In this document: positions 1-9,048 of the stretch, piece after piece
How positions within the stretch are numbered: position 1 is the stretch's first letter
Layout of the letters: each line of letters opens with the position of its first letter
Source of the DNA: JBFLYZ01 sp040756415
GTDB taxonomy: Bacteria > Bacteroidota > Bacteroidia > JADZBD01
DNA: 27,386 nt
Reading direction: 5' to 3'
NCBI GenBank assembly: GCA_040756415.1
Contig: JBFLYZ010000052.1
Location: 1 to 27,386, forward strand
Notes under the pieces: model-generated
What the model was told of the DNA's origin: nothing
What the model saw: only the letters and a program-made list of their open reading frames with translations
Database searches by the model: none
Program-made: the position numbers and the translations under genes

Positions 1-13
1 TTCGGCTTCACAT

Positions 14-46
14 AAAAAAAGCACCCCGGCCGCATAGCCGGGGTGC
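14..46 (-). terminator. Rho-independent terminator of the large PKD protein
   Basis: A perfect 10-bp GC-rich stem (21-30 with 37-46, loop of 6) is followed, reading on the minus strand, by a run of seven T (14-20). It lies 46 bases past the stop codon of the PKD-repeat gene and ends that transcript. Confidence 0.9.
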
Positions 47-92
47 ATTACTCTGTCTGCCCTATGGGAAACTTATAAAGTTGTCTTTTGAT

Positions 93-2972
93 TTACTTGA
101 TCACGCTCACGTGCCCCACATACTGATGCTTCTTATCAAAGACATCCAGTATATACACCTTCCATACATACGTATCCTCCTGCACGATATCACCGCTCGG
201 GCCTCCCTGTACGCGGGCATCCCAGCCTTTGTTCATATCGGTGGTCTCGAATATCTTATTGCCCCAGCGGTCGAACACGTACAGCTTGTATTCCTTCCAC
301 CCTACTCCATACGTAAAGAAGAAATCATTCTTGCCGTCACCATTGGGCGTTACGCAGTTTGGAGCATAGAACGTAAATTCTGGATTGATCACCACGTCAT
401 GCTGGACCATTGAAGTACATCCCCACTGGTTGGTAATGGTGAGTGTAACGGTATAGGTGTGTATGCCCGTATTGTCGTCAGGGAAAGCATGCGAGGGATT
501 TTGTATGTAATCCGTCTGGTTGGAATTATCCCCATAGGTCCAGGTCCAGGTTACGGGGTTGCCCAGCGACAAGTCGGTAAAGTAGATGACGGGGTCTACC
601 ACGGTAGTCGGGTTGGGTGTTGCGCTGAACTCCGCCACGGGCAAAGGATACACAACAATGTAAGCGATGTTGACAAAGGTCTGCGAGCAGCCCGTAGATG
701 TGGTAACTGTCAGTGATACATCGTAAGTGCCCGGTACATTATAGCAGTGCGAAGGGTTCTGCTGCAGGGATGTGCCTCCATCGCCAAAGTTCCATGACCA
801 TTGAGTGATGGTTCCCGTAGTGACTGTCGACTGATCGGTGAACTGAACGCAATGGATCACGCAGCCGTCAGTATCGTTGGCGGTAAACGCGGGTACGGGC
901 AGCGGGTTGACCGTCACCGGCTGAACAACGGTATCGATGCAGCCTGCCGCAGAGGATACGATCAGCGTAACGTTATATGTTCCGGCTGTGGTGTACGTAT
1001 TGGTCGGGTTTTGCAAGGTCGATGTATTACCGTCACCGAAATCCCATGACCATACAGCCGGGTTACCGGTAGACTGATCGGTAAAACCGGTGGGCGCGCC
1101 CACGCACACGGGCGAGCTGCTGAATGCCGATGTGGGAAGGCTGTTCACGGTAACCGTGATCTGCACCGTATCTCCGCACAAGGGATTGGAAGAGCTGGCA
1201 GCGATAAGCGTTACCGTATAGGTTCCCGCGGATGTAAATATGTGAGTGGGATTCTGCTGAACCGAAGTATTGTTCGGACCGGAATTGGGGTCGCCAAAGT
1301 TCCAGAACCAGTTGGTGGGGTTGCCGGTGGACTGATCGGTGAATCCTGTTGGCTGCCCCACGCAAACCGTTGTGGCCTGCGCCTGCGCCACCACTCCCCC
1401 ACCGGATAAGGTTACCGGCACCGTCATCGTATCTATGCACCCGCCAGGATTATTAACTATAAGCATGACGTTGTACGTCCCTCCTGATGTATAGGTATGA
1501 GTAGGATTTGTTTGCGAGGACTGCGGTGAGCCGTCCCCGAAATCCCAGGTAAAGGTGCCGTTACCCGAAGTGTTATTATTGAACGTTACCGTGCCCCCGC
1601 TGCAGTTGCCCGCTATCTGATAGGTAAACGCTGCGGTATCGGAAGGCGCAACAAAAATAGTATCGACAATGGTCGTCAGGCAGTTCGGGTTGGCGATTGA
1701 CGACATGGTTAATGTATAAATGGTGGTGGTGGTTGGCGATACCGTTACGTTCTGGGTGGTTTGTCCGCCAGGGCTCCATGAATAGCTGTTGGCGCCCGGA
1801 GGTCCGAGCAGGGTGGTAGAATTGCCAAGGCAAATGGTGTCACTGCCGCCAATCTGCATGGGTATGCACGAGCAGTCGATGTACGCATAGCCATAGTGGC
1901 CCCCAGCGCAGCAGTCGCCCACGGTAAAGCGTATGGTCACGCTCTGTCCCACGTAAGGCGTAAGGTCTACGTTCACCGTTGTCCATGGACGATAATAAGT
2001 AAAGCCAAAGCCGCAGGATGGGGAGAGCAAAAAGCCGGGGATATTGGGACCGCCCACAACCAGGTACCCTGCACACTGAATGGGGTTACCGTTCTGATCG
2101 TACATATCCACTTTAAAGAAGGGCTGCTCATAGGGCTGGTGCTGGGCATCCTCCACCACTACCGCATAGCGGTATGTAAAGTTGGCGTTGGAAGAGCTTA
2201 CCATAAAAGATTGCTCGAGCGTTGCGCCCCAGTAATTCACGTTCTGGCCATCGCCCAGCATAACCGAAAAGGTTCCTCCGGGAGCGACCACTGGGAAACC
2301 ACCGCAGGGATCCACACCGGTGCCCGTCATGATGGTATGCTGCGGGGCCTGTATGCCCACTGAGGTCATGTTATAAACGGGGTATAGGGCCGTAGTGGCT
2401 CCGCAACTGATATTGCCAACCGTTCCGTACCATCCGTTGAAATTACCCGTCTCAAAATCCATATTGGTGCAGGAAGGCTGTATGGGAGGAGGCTGGATGT
2501 AGCTGAGTGAAAGATCGTAGGTAAAACAGTTGGGCGTGGGCCAGTTGTCGACCATGATAAAATAGCACTGGTTGTTAACCACGTTAACGGTGAGCGACAT
2601 GGTAAATCCGTTGGGCGTATTGGTCGTTCCGGCAATACAGGTGCCGGTATTCGGGCAGCCCTGCCAAACGGAGATGGACCCGAAGGGATACTGCGGGTTC
2701 ATGTTGTTCATTTGTATCTGCAGCGGGCCGGTTTGGGTGGCGCAAAAATAGTACAGCCAGTCGGGGCCTGTAGTATAGATCGAGCCTATGCAGGTGGCGT
2801 TAATCAGGTTGCTGTAATCATCCAGCCCGGTGCAGGTCGATCCGCCCGTCTGGGTGAAAGGAATAGTGATGGGGTTGGCCTGCGCGGTGGCGCAATTATC
2901 ACCTCCCTGGGCAAAAAGGCCGCTGCTTAAACAAAGCAGCATGGCGGTGATGAGGATGGGCAGTTTTTTCAT
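93..2972 (-). CDS. Secreted PKD-repeat protein with gliding/T9SS C-terminal domain
   Basis: A 959-residue cell-surface or secreted protein. Seen: a signal peptide (about 1-22, ending LFAQ); a Cys-containing beta-rich N-terminal region (24-160); a second beta-rich region beginning near DFETGNFNGW (172-370), which resembles lectin/jelly-roll modules; an Ig-like stretch (375-440); five PKD domains (about 447-522, 528-610, 613-690, 695-776, 779-863), each with a WxFGD or WxYGD motif; and a C-terminal domain (865-959) of the CHU_C/TIGR04131 type with TPNGDGKND and ending in GHVSVIK. Known of the family: this C-terminal domain marks type IX secretion cargo or gliding-associated surface proteins in Bacteroidota. 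The true ligand or adhesion target cannot be read from the sequence. The gene lies 40 bp downstream of the small secreted-protein gene and may be cotranscribed with it. A strong terminator follows. Confidence 0.93.
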   Translation of the reverse strand: MKKLPILITAMLLCLSSGLFAQGGDNCATAQANPITIPFTQTGGSTCTGLDDYSNLINATCIGSIYTTGPDWLYYFCATQTGPLQIQMNNMNPQYPFGSISVWQGCPNTGTCIAGTTNTPNGFTMSLTVNVVNNQCYFIMVDNWPTPNCFTYDLSLSYIQPPPIQPSCTNMDFETGNFNGWYGTVGNISCGATTALYPVYNMTSVGIQAPQHTIMTGTGVDPCGGFPVVAPGGTFSVMLGDGQNVNYWGATLEQSFMVSSSNANFTYRYAVVVEDAQHQPYEQPFFKVDMYDQNGNPIQCAGYLVVGGPNIPGFLLSPSCGFGFTYYRPWTTVNVDLTPYVGQSVTIRFTVGDCCAGGHYGYAYIDCSCIPMQIGGSDTICLGNSTTLLGPPGANSYSWSPGGQTTQNVTVSPTTTTIYTLTMSSIANPNCLTTIVDTIFVAPSDTAAFTYQIAGNCSGGTVTFNNNTSGNGTFTWDFGDGSPQSSQTNPTHTYTSGGTYNVMLIVNNPGGCIDTMTVPVTLSGGGVVAQAQATTVCVGQPTGFTDQSTGNPTNWFWNFGDPNSGPNNTSVQQNPTHIFTSAGTYTVTLIAASSSNPLCGDTVQITVTVNSLPTSAFSSSPVCVGAPTGFTDQSTGNPAVWSWDFGDGNTSTLQNPTNTYTTAGTYNVTLIVSSAAGCIDTVVQPVTVNPLPVPAFTANDTDGCVIHCVQFTDQSTVTTGTITQWSWNFGDGGTSLQQNPSHCYNVPGTYDVSLTVTTSTGCSQTFVNIAYIVVYPLPVAEFSATPNPTTVVDPVIYFTDLSLGNPVTWTWTYGDNSNQTDYIQNPSHAFPDDNTGIHTYTVTLTITNQWGCTSMVQHDVVINPEFTFYAPNCVTPNGDGKNDFFFTYGVGWKEYKLYVFDRWGNKIFETTDMNKGWDARVQGGPSGDIVQEDTYVWKVYILDVFDKKHQYVGHVSVIK

Positions 2973-3012
2973 ATTGTTTAATTTTTTCGTTGGGGTTATT
3001 AAACAATCGTAT

Positions 3013-3333
3013 CTATTCTGTCGCGCTCTCTTCCTTACGAACCAGGTTCATTTCCGATGCCTCAAAGCCCGCATAAAGAACCACGTTCTTGAGGGCGTTG
3101 AAGTCGACCCCGTCATCTACGGTAACCTTGATCTTTTTATTTAGAACATCCGATTTGCTTTTATGTATGCCTTTTTTGGTCAGCATAATGCTGTCGAGCT
3201 TGCTGGCATCGGCCGCTGATTTGAGGCCGTACACGGTAAACTCATACGTTACCTTCTTTTTCTGTTCCTGGGCCATGGCTGTGTTGATCCATGCCAGAGC
3301 AAAAACTAACAGGCAAATTCGGAGGGTTTTCAT
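3013..3333 (-). CDS. Small secreted HMA-like domain protein
   Basis: A 106-residue protein. The start at 3333 (MKTLRICLL) is preferred because it begins a clean signal peptide ending AMAQ (about 1-21); the in-frame ORF extends upstream to 3369, but that extension would cross the predicted promoter. The mature part has the alternating beta-alpha pattern of a heavy-metal-associated (HMA) ferredoxin-like fold: a strand KVTYEFTVYGL, a helix with KLDSIMLTKKGI, the strand KIKVTVDD, then FNALKNVVLYAGFEASEM. It has no CxxC metal-binding pair, so metal transport is not supported. The function is unknown. It sits between two PKD/CHU_C genes on the same strand, and a promoter lies about 22 bp upstream. 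Confidence 0.75.
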   Translation of the reverse strand: MKTLRICLLVFALAWINTAMAQEQKKKVTYEFTVYGLKSAADASKLDSIMLTKKGIHKSKSDVLNKKIKVTVDDGVDFNALKNVVLYAGFEASEMNLVRKEESATE

Positions 3334-3355
3334 GGGGCAGATCGGTTTAGATAGG

Positions 3356-3386
3356 CTAAAGTAAAGCATATTTACTTAAAAGTCAA
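3356..3386 (-). promoter_or_regulatory. Bacteroidota-type promoter for the HMA-like gene
   Basis: On the minus strand TTG (3386-3384) is followed after 20 bases by TACTTTAG (3363-3356). This matches the -33 TTG / -7 TAnnTTTG arrangement except for the last base. It leaves a leader of about 15-20 bases before the ATG at 3333. Confidence 0.5.
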
Positions 3387-3530
3387 GTATTTGTCGTATT
3401 ATTTTAAATATTCGTCTGTTAAAAACCTAAACTCATCTACGCTTAAACACACTGGCTCCCTTGCCTAAAAGACAATAAATCAGGCGGAAAGGTTGCACTA
3501 AAAAGAGGAAAAGGATAAGGGGATAGGGGC

Positions 3531-4697
3531 TTAGCGTATCACGTTGACATGACCCATATATTTATGCTTTTTGCCAAAAGCATCGGTCACATTCACCACC
3601 CAGGCATAAACGCCATCAGGCACGGGCTGGTTCTCGGAATAGATATCGTTGCCATCCCATTTCTTATCGATATCGTCAGAATAAAAGACAGGAACGCCTT
3701 TTTTATTGAATACAGTGATCTCGTACTCTACTATCCCCATGCCGGTACCGGAAAACAGCTCGTTGATGCCATCACCATTAGGGGTAAAGGCATTGGGCAT
3801 ATAAAAGGTGAATTCAGGATTGACGGTGATCTCCTGCACCATGGTATCGCTGCAGCCGGAAGCGTTGATCACTACCAGACTGGCCCTGTACGACTTTGAT
3901 TCGGTATTGGGATAATCGTGGGTAACGGATGATTGCCCCGATACAAGAGAATCCCCGTCTCCGAAATACCAGATGTATTGCTTGATATCGCTGTTCTTTG
4001 CAGCTACAAAGTTAACGGTAGGGTTGATCATGGTAGGATAACGCGTAGAAACCGCAAAATCCGCAATGGGCCGGGGATTCACCTGAACAAAGCCCTCATG
4101 TGTTTTCCTGGCCGAACATCCGTCCTCCGATATAACGGTAAGCGCGACATCGTACGACCCGGGAGAGGAATAGCTCTTTACGGGCGAGACAGCCGTTGAA
4201 CTGCTGCCGTCACCAAACTCCCATTTCCATTCCGATAACTGGCCTTCCTTCAGCGCTGATCCATCCACAAGCTTAAGCGGCTGGCCAACGCAAACCGAAG
4301 TGGTATTGCTGCTGAACTCCACGGAGGGAACGGGGCTTACGATCACGATCTTGGAAAAAGAGCCTTTGGCCCCCGAAGCCGTGATCACATGCAGCGATAC
4401 GGTATATTCACCCGGGTATTTGTACAGGTGTATGGGATCCTGGGATACCGAAGGAGCGCTATTGTCGCCAAAGCTCCAGAACCAGGATACCAGCTTATCA
4501 TTATCCTCCGGCAGGGTCTCGTCAAAGAACTGAACATGTTGACCCGCACAGGCCACACCATGACGGAAGTTGGCGTTGATATAGGCAAAACCGCTCGGAT
4601 CCTTGGCGAAAGAAAAACAGAAGCAGAGCTGGAAAAAGGCCAGGAAACTAAGACCATACGTTTTTTTGTATGCCACCCGCTTGATAGGATTTACCAT
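3531..4697 (-). CDS. Secreted PKD-repeat protein with CHU_C domain, shorter paralogue
   Basis: A 388-residue protein with an N-terminal signal sequence (hydrophobic 14-30, ending FSFAK), three PKD domains (about 38-120, 125-207, 210-293; motifs WFWSFGD, WKWEFGDG, WYFGDGD) and a CHU_C/TIGR04131-type C-terminal domain (295-388) with TPNGDGINE and the ending KKHKYMGHVNVIR. That ending closely matches the last residues of the 959-residue neighbour, so the two are paralogues or at least carry the same secretion signal. Known of the family: type IX secretion and surface attachment. The lectin-like N-terminal modules of the larger protein are missing here. The gene is monocistronic by position, with its own -7 box upstream. 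Confidence 0.92.
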   Translation of the reverse strand: MVNPIKRVAYKKTYGLSFLAFFQLCFCFSFAKDPSGFAYINANFRHGVACAGQHVQFFDETLPEDNDKLVSWFWSFGDNSAPSVSQDPIHLYKYPGEYTVSLHVITASGAKGSFSKIVIVSPVPSVEFSSNTTSVCVGQPLKLVDGSALKEGQLSEWKWEFGDGSSSTAVSPVKSYSSPGSYDVALTVISEDGCSARKTHEGFVQVNPRPIADFAVSTRYPTMINPTVNFVAAKNSDIKQYIWYFGDGDSLVSGQSSVTHDYPNTESKSYRASLVVINASGCSDTMVQEITVNPEFTFYMPNAFTPNGDGINELFSGTGMGIVEYEITVFNKKGVPVFYSDDIDKKWDGNDIYSENQPVPDGVYAWVVNVTDAFGKKHKYMGHVNVIR

Positions 4698-4704
4698 AAA
4701 ATAA

Positions 4705-4712
4705 CAAAGATA
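4705..4712 (-). promoter_or_regulatory. -7 box (TATCTTTG) for the short PKD protein
   Basis: A perfect TAnnTTTG on the minus strand ends only 7 bases before the ATG at 4697, which implies a very short or absent leader. No convincing -33 TTG was found at the usual spacing. Confidence 0.5.
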
Positions 4713-4781
4713 ATCACCTGATTATCAGCGATTCATGGGTAATTATGCTACTTTAGTCGTACAAATCTACCAATTAGACGT

Positions 4782-4820
4782 AAAATCATTATAAAAAGTT
4801 GCACTTCTTTATATGATTTT
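4782..4820 (-). terminator. AT-rich stem-loop after hemF, possible weak terminator
   Basis: AAAATCAT (4782-4789) pairs with ATGATTTT (4813-4820). The pairing continues inward through ATAAA/TTTAT with one bulge. It begins 3 bases past the hemF stop codon. The stem is AT-rich and the following T-run is short, so termination would be weak. Confidence 0.4.
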
Positions 4821-4822
4821 AT

Positions 4823-5716
4823 TCACAGCCAGTTGATACCTTTCCTGAGGAGCTGTAAGGTTTTTTCTTCCGGGCTTCCTTTTTCGGGCTGATAATTGTA
4901 CCGCCAGGCCGCCTGTGCCGGAAGGCTCATGAGTATGGATTCGGTGCGTCCGCTTGTCTCCAGCCCGAAACGCGTTCCCTTATCATATACCAGGTTGAAT
5001 TCCACATACCTCCCCCTGCGCAGGTGCTGCCACATTTTCTCTCTTTCCGAAAACGGAAGCTGGCCATTCTTGCGCATAAAATGCGTATACAAGGGGGCAA
5101 AGGTCTCGCCCACGGCCTTTACAAAAGCGAAGAGCTCCTGCTTCGAATGCCTGCCCGGCCCCAGCTTGTCGAAAAAAATTCCGCCTATGCCGCGGGTCTC
5201 ATTACGATGCGGAATGAAAAAATAATCATCCGCCCACTTCCTGAACTCGCTGTAGCAGGAGCTATCAAAGCGGTCGCAGGTGTCTTTCAGCGCGGCATGG
5301 AAATACGCAGCATCCGCTTCATCTACATAGTGCGGGGTAAGGTCTATTCCTCCGCCAAACCAGTACTCGCTCTCATTTATCTCAAAATAGCGCACGTTCA
5401 TGTGTATGATGGGCACCATGGGGTTGTGCGGATGCATAACGATGGATACGCCCGTAGCGTAGAACGAAACGGGGTCTTTGGTCTTCAGCTCGGGCAACAG
5501 GAAGCGCGGCACCGGACCGTGAACGGCCGAGAAGTTCACACCGCCCTTTTCGATCACCCTGCCGTCCTGCAGAACGCGGGTACGCCCCCCTCCTCCGCCC
5601 GGCCGCTCCCACTTGTCCTCCATGAACTTTCCGCTGCCATCCGCTTCTTCGAGCCGGGCGCAGATCGAATCCTGCAGCGAAAGAAAGTAATCCAAAATAG
5701 TCTGGCGATCGGCCAT
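4823..5716 (-). CDS. hemF: Oxygen-dependent coproporphyrinogen III oxidase
   Basis: A 297-residue cytoplasmic enzyme of heme synthesis. It oxidatively decarboxylates two propionate groups of coproporphyrinogen III to the vinyl groups of protoporphyrinogen IX, using O2. The family signature is clear: the glycine-rich WERPGGGGGRTRV near residue 40, GVNFSAVHG, SIVMHPHNPMVPIIHMNVRYF (about 91-111), WFGGGIDLTPHY (about 118-130), and GRYVEFNLVYDKGTRFGL near residue 240. Length is normal for HemF. It is the last gene of a tight operon: its ATG begins 1 base after the stop of the LysM protein gene. Its presence implies heme synthesis under oxygen. Confidence 0.97.
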   Translation of the reverse strand: MADRQTILDYFLSLQDSICARLEEADGSGKFMEDKWERPGGGGGRTRVLQDGRVIEKGGVNFSAVHGPVPRFLLPELKTKDPVSFYATGVSIVMHPHNPMVPIIHMNVRYFEINESEYWFGGGIDLTPHYVDEADAAYFHAALKDTCDRFDSSCYSEFRKWADDYFFIPHRNETRGIGGIFFDKLGPGRHSKQELFAFVKAVGETFAPLYTHFMRKNGQLPFSEREKMWQHLRRGRYVEFNLVYDKGTRFGLETSGRTESILMSLPAQAAWRYNYQPEKGSPEEKTLQLLRKGINWL

Positions 5717-5717
5717 A

Positions 5718-7409
5718 TCAGTTCATTTTCATCTGGGCCGAATCGGAATAGCGCAGGATGAATACCCTTTTGTTCTCGTAACCGCTTTCCGCTGCAGTCT
5801 GATAGAAATCAAAGCCGCTGCGAAGCCCGCTGGCCTTGAATTCGGGCAGCGCTGGCTGCAGGTTATCCGGGCCGTATTTGGCCAGGGCCGATACATAGTA
5901 GAACATCACATCATATCCCGTGTACACATACTCGCTGGGCTCGGTATTGTACCTTGCCCGGTAATCGGAAATAAACTGGCGTACGGCCGCTGAACGGTAA
6001 TCGACAAAACCGCTGCTGGGAATGTGGAGGTTAAGGTTGTTCATATACGCAAAATCGATGCTGCCTATATCCTCCCAGCTCTGCATGCCGAATACGATAA
6101 TGCTGTCCTTCAGGTCGTCTTTCATCTTGTTGAGCTTCGACATGTAATCGGTAGCCACCGAAGGGTCTGAAGTAGGAATGACCACGATGTTGATCCGGGC
6201 TGAATTGAGCAGCCCCTTGACACCGAATATGCCGTTCACCGTCTTTACCGAATCGCTTGCCGGCAACTGCCGCACCTGCAGTTCAGCGTTCATTGTTTTT
6301 TTAAAGGCATTGACATACACCATGTCCTTGGCCTTGCCGCTGACCACAATAATGTTCTCCTTCGCGTAATGCTGACCGATGTAACAGGCCATCTGCTCCA
6401 CGTGGGTCATGGCCGAAGGGTTTGTTTTGCTGACATTGGCATTGCCGAGCAGCAGTTTATTGTTCTGTGCGAGCGGTGAAACAATGGGAATATTGTTATC
6501 CTTCGATACCTTGGCTATGGCCACAAAATTGGCGCTGTAAAGCGGGCCGATGAACAGGTCCATTTCCTTCAGTTCCGGCTTTTTGGCCAGGTCGGCATTG
6601 GATGCGCTGTCGGCACCCGAATCGTAAACGAACAATTTCACCGAAACACCGGTCTTCTTCAGCGAGTCGAGAGCCATGAGCGCGCCCTGGTAGAACTCAA
6701 CGGCTATCTTCGATTTTTCCGGGAAATCGGAATAGCCTTTCTTTATCTTCTCCGTTTCGATCAGGTCCAGCCCGTAGAGCTGGAACGGCAGGAACAGGGC
6801 CACTTTGAACTTCTTCTCACCGGTATAATTGCCTTTTGCTTTAGACGCCAGGGTATCTTTTTTCAGGACGGTCACCTTGGTAGGGCCGGGACTCTTTACC
6901 TGCTGCGGGTTGCCGGGTATCTTCAGTATAGATCCCTCCTTCAGCCCCCCAACCGATTGCTCGTTCCATTTCATCAGCGCTTCAACCTGCACATTGTACT
7001 TCTTTGAAATGGAGTAAAAGGTCTCGCCCTGGCTTACCTTGTGATAATAGTAATCACCGTCAGGCGGTGGCGGATCCACACCGGTATCCTTTTTATTTTT
7101 CTTTACCTTATCATAGGATATCTTCAGCACCTGCCCCGGCTTGATCACATCCAGCGAACCCGGGTTATCTGCCACGATATCGTTCACGCTTACCCCGTAG
7201 GTCTTGGCGATGGCGTAAACGGTCTGCCCCTTGTCAATCGTGTGCAGGTAATATTTCTTTCCGTCAATGGTGGCTGTGCTTTTGCTGATCGGTATTTCCT
7301 GTGGAGGCTGGGCGAAAGAAGGCGAGCAGGCGAGCAAACAGGCAAGCAGAGCGAACAGCCCGCGTATGGTCAGCGTACGAAAAAAAACGGCAGCGTCCGG
7401 TGCTTTCAT
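5718..7409 (-). CDS. LysM lipoprotein/secreted protein with periplasmic-binding (type 1) domain
   Basis: A 563-residue envelope protein. The start at 7409 is chosen because the ATG shares its A with the TAA stop of guaA; a GTG three codons upstream is also open. An N-terminal hydrophobic segment (about 17-33) contains LLAC, which could be a lipobox, or could be cleaved at SFA-Q. Two LysM domains follow (about 53-101 and 121-167, both with the YYxH...GxTxYxIxKxYxV pattern), then a domain of about 360 residues beginning KVALFLPF with the fold pattern of branched-chain amino-acid receptors (Peripla_BP_6). Known: LysM binds peptidoglycan glycans. Inference: a wall-bound sensor or regulator of peptidoglycan synthesis, in loose analogy with LpoA, whose C-terminal part is also a periplasmic-binding fold. 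A ligand cannot be named. Confidence 0.88.
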   Translation of the reverse strand: MKAPDAAVFFRTLTIRGLFALLACLLACSPSFAQPPQEIPISKSTATIDGKKYYLHTIDKGQTVYAIAKTYGVSVNDIVADNPGSLDVIKPGQVLKISYDKVKKNKKDTGVDPPPPDGDYYYHKVSQGETFYSISKKYNVQVEALMKWNEQSVGGLKEGSILKIPGNPQQVKSPGPTKVTVLKKDTLASKAKGNYTGEKKFKVALFLPFQLYGLDLIETEKIKKGYSDFPEKSKIAVEFYQGALMALDSLKKTGVSVKLFVYDSGADSASNADLAKKPELKEMDLFIGPLYSANFVAIAKVSKDNNIPIVSPLAQNNKLLLGNANVSKTNPSAMTHVEQMACYIGQHYAKENIIVVSGKAKDMVYVNAFKKTMNAELQVRQLPASDSVKTVNGIFGVKGLLNSARINIVVIPTSDPSVATDYMSKLNKMKDDLKDSIIVFGMQSWEDIGSIDFAYMNNLNLHIPSSGFVDYRSAAVRQFISDYRARYNTEPSEYVYTGYDVMFYYVSALAKYGPDNLQPALPEFKASGLRSGFDFYQTAAESGYENKRVFILRYSDSAQMKMN

Positions 7410-8950
7410 TATTCCCACTCTATGGTAGCGGGCGGCTTGGAGCTGATGTCGTAAACCACCCGGTTAACTCCTTTTACCTTATTGATGATCTCGCTCGAAA
7501 CTTTGGCCAGGAACTCATAGGGCAGATGGCACCAATCGGCCGTCATACCGTCAGTTGACGTTACCGCCCGCAGGGCCACCACATTCTCGTAGGTGCGCTC
7601 ATCGCCCATTACGCCTACGCTGCGTATGGGGGTAAGCACGGCTCCAGCCTGCCATACGTCCTTATAGAGATCGTGATTTTTCAATCCTTCTATATAAATA
7701 TGATCGACCTCCTGCAAAATACGTACCTTTTCTTCGGTGATATCGCCCAGTATGCGTATACCCAGCCCGGGGCCCGGGAAAGGGTGCCGGCCAAGGATAC
7801 TGTCAGGTATGCCCAGCGCCTTCCCTACCCTGCGCACCTCATCCTTGAAAAGGGTATTCAGGGGCTCCACCACCTTCAGCTTCATCTTCGCGGGCAGCCC
7901 GCCCACGTTGTGATGCGACTTGATGGTGGCCGAAGGCCCTTTCACGCTCACGCTCTCGATCACATCGGGATAGATGGTTCCCTGGCCCAGCCAGGTCACC
8001 TTCCGGATCTTATGCGCCTCTTTATTGAACACCTCGATGAAATACCTGCCGATTATCTTTCGCTTGCGCTCAGGGTCCTTAACGCCCTTCAGCGCCCGGT
8101 AAAATATCTTTTTCGCGTCAACGCCTTTCACGTTCAGGCCCATGTCCTTATACGAATGCAGCACATTCCTGAACTCGTCCTTCCGAAGCAGGCCGTTATC
8201 CACAAAGATGCAGAAGAGGTTTTTTCCTATGGCCCTGTGCAGCAGCGTGGCGGCCACCGTGCTGTCCACGCCACCTGAAAGCGCCATCACCGCCTTATCG
8301 GGGCCCAGCTTCTCGCGCAGCTCGTTCACCGTGGTTTCTATAAACGACTCGGAGGTCCAGTCCTGCAAACACCCGCACACATCCACAACGAAATTCTTCA
8401 GCAGCACCTTGCCTTCCGTGCTGTGATATACCTCGGGATGGAACTGTATGCCATAGGTCTTTTCATCCTTCACGTGAAATCCTGCCACGCGCACATCGTG
8501 TGTGCTGGCGCAGATCTCGAACCGGGCGGGAATGCTGACTATGGTATCGGCATGGCTCATCCACACCTGCGAACCTGGGCTCATGCCTTTAAAGAGCACG
8601 CTGTCGCTGTCGATAAAAGAGAGATGGGCCCGGCCGTATTCACGGTGCCTGGATGGCTGCACATCGCCTCCCGAAGTTTGGGCCAGCAATTGGGCGCCAT
8701 AGCAAACCCCCAGCACCGGCACCTTTCCGCGTACCTTTTCCAGGCGGGGATGCGGGGCGTTCCTCTGGCGGACCGAAAAGGGCGAACCCGACAGGATCAC
8801 GCCCTTATACAACGATGCATCGAATCCCTTTGCATCAATAAAGCTGAAAGGGTGTATCTCGCAATACACGCTCAGCTCGCGCACCCTCCGCGCGATCAAT
8901 TGGGTGTACTGCGAACCAAAATCGAGGATCAGGATCGTTTCCTTGTTCAT
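7409..8950 (-). CDS. guaA: GMP synthase (glutamine-hydrolysing)
   Basis: A 513-residue enzyme converting XMP, ATP and glutamine to GMP in purine synthesis. Seen: a class I glutamine amidotransferase domain with nucleophile Cys83 (GVCYGAQ) and the His171/Glu173 pair (QFHPEV); an ATP-pyrophosphatase domain with the P-loop SGGVDS (225-230); and the C-terminal dimerisation domain with GRHPFPGPGLGIRI and the ending KPPATIEWE. Length and order are standard. It heads the operon guaA - LysM protein - hemF, the next ATG overlapping its stop. A perfect -7 box lies 4 bases upstream of the ATG. Confidence 0.98.
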   Translation of the reverse strand: MNKETILILDFGSQYTQLIARRVRELSVYCEIHPFSFIDAKGFDASLYKGVILSGSPFSVRQRNAPHPRLEKVRGKVPVLGVCYGAQLLAQTSGGDVQPSRHREYGRAHLSFIDSDSVLFKGMSPGSQVWMSHADTIVSIPARFEICASTHDVRVAGFHVKDEKTYGIQFHPEVYHSTEGKVLLKNFVVDVCGCLQDWTSESFIETTVNELREKLGPDKAVMALSGGVDSTVAATLLHRAIGKNLFCIFVDNGLLRKDEFRNVLHSYKDMGLNVKGVDAKKIFYRALKGVKDPERKRKIIGRYFIEVFNKEAHKIRKVTWLGQGTIYPDVIESVSVKGPSATIKSHHNVGGLPAKMKLKVVEPLNTLFKDEVRRVGKALGIPDSILGRHPFPGPGLGIRILGDITEEKVRILQEVDHIYIEGLKNHDLYKDVWQAGAVLTPIRSVGVMGDERTYENVVALRAVTSTDGMTADWCHLPYEFLAKVSSEIINKVKGVNRVVYDISSKPPATIEWE

Positions 8951-8954
8951 GGAC

Positions 8955-8962
8955 CAAAGATA
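8955..8962 (-). promoter_or_regulatory. -7 box (TATCTTTG) for the guaA operon
   Basis: A perfect TAnnTTTG on the minus strand, with only four bases (GTCC) between it and the guaA ATG. If it is used, the transcript would begin at or next to the start codon. Confidence 0.5.
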
Positions 8963-9048
8963 ATAATTCAGAACAGGTCAGGCCGGCTGAATTTTTGAAC
9001 TTTTCTACGGGCTATCGGTATTCAACCCGGTAAAAGATCAGCATGAGA

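Noticed and set aside
5024..5761. 245-codon plus-strand ORF opposite hemF
   Set aside because: A shadow frame of a well-conserved gene on the other strand, with no domain of its own.
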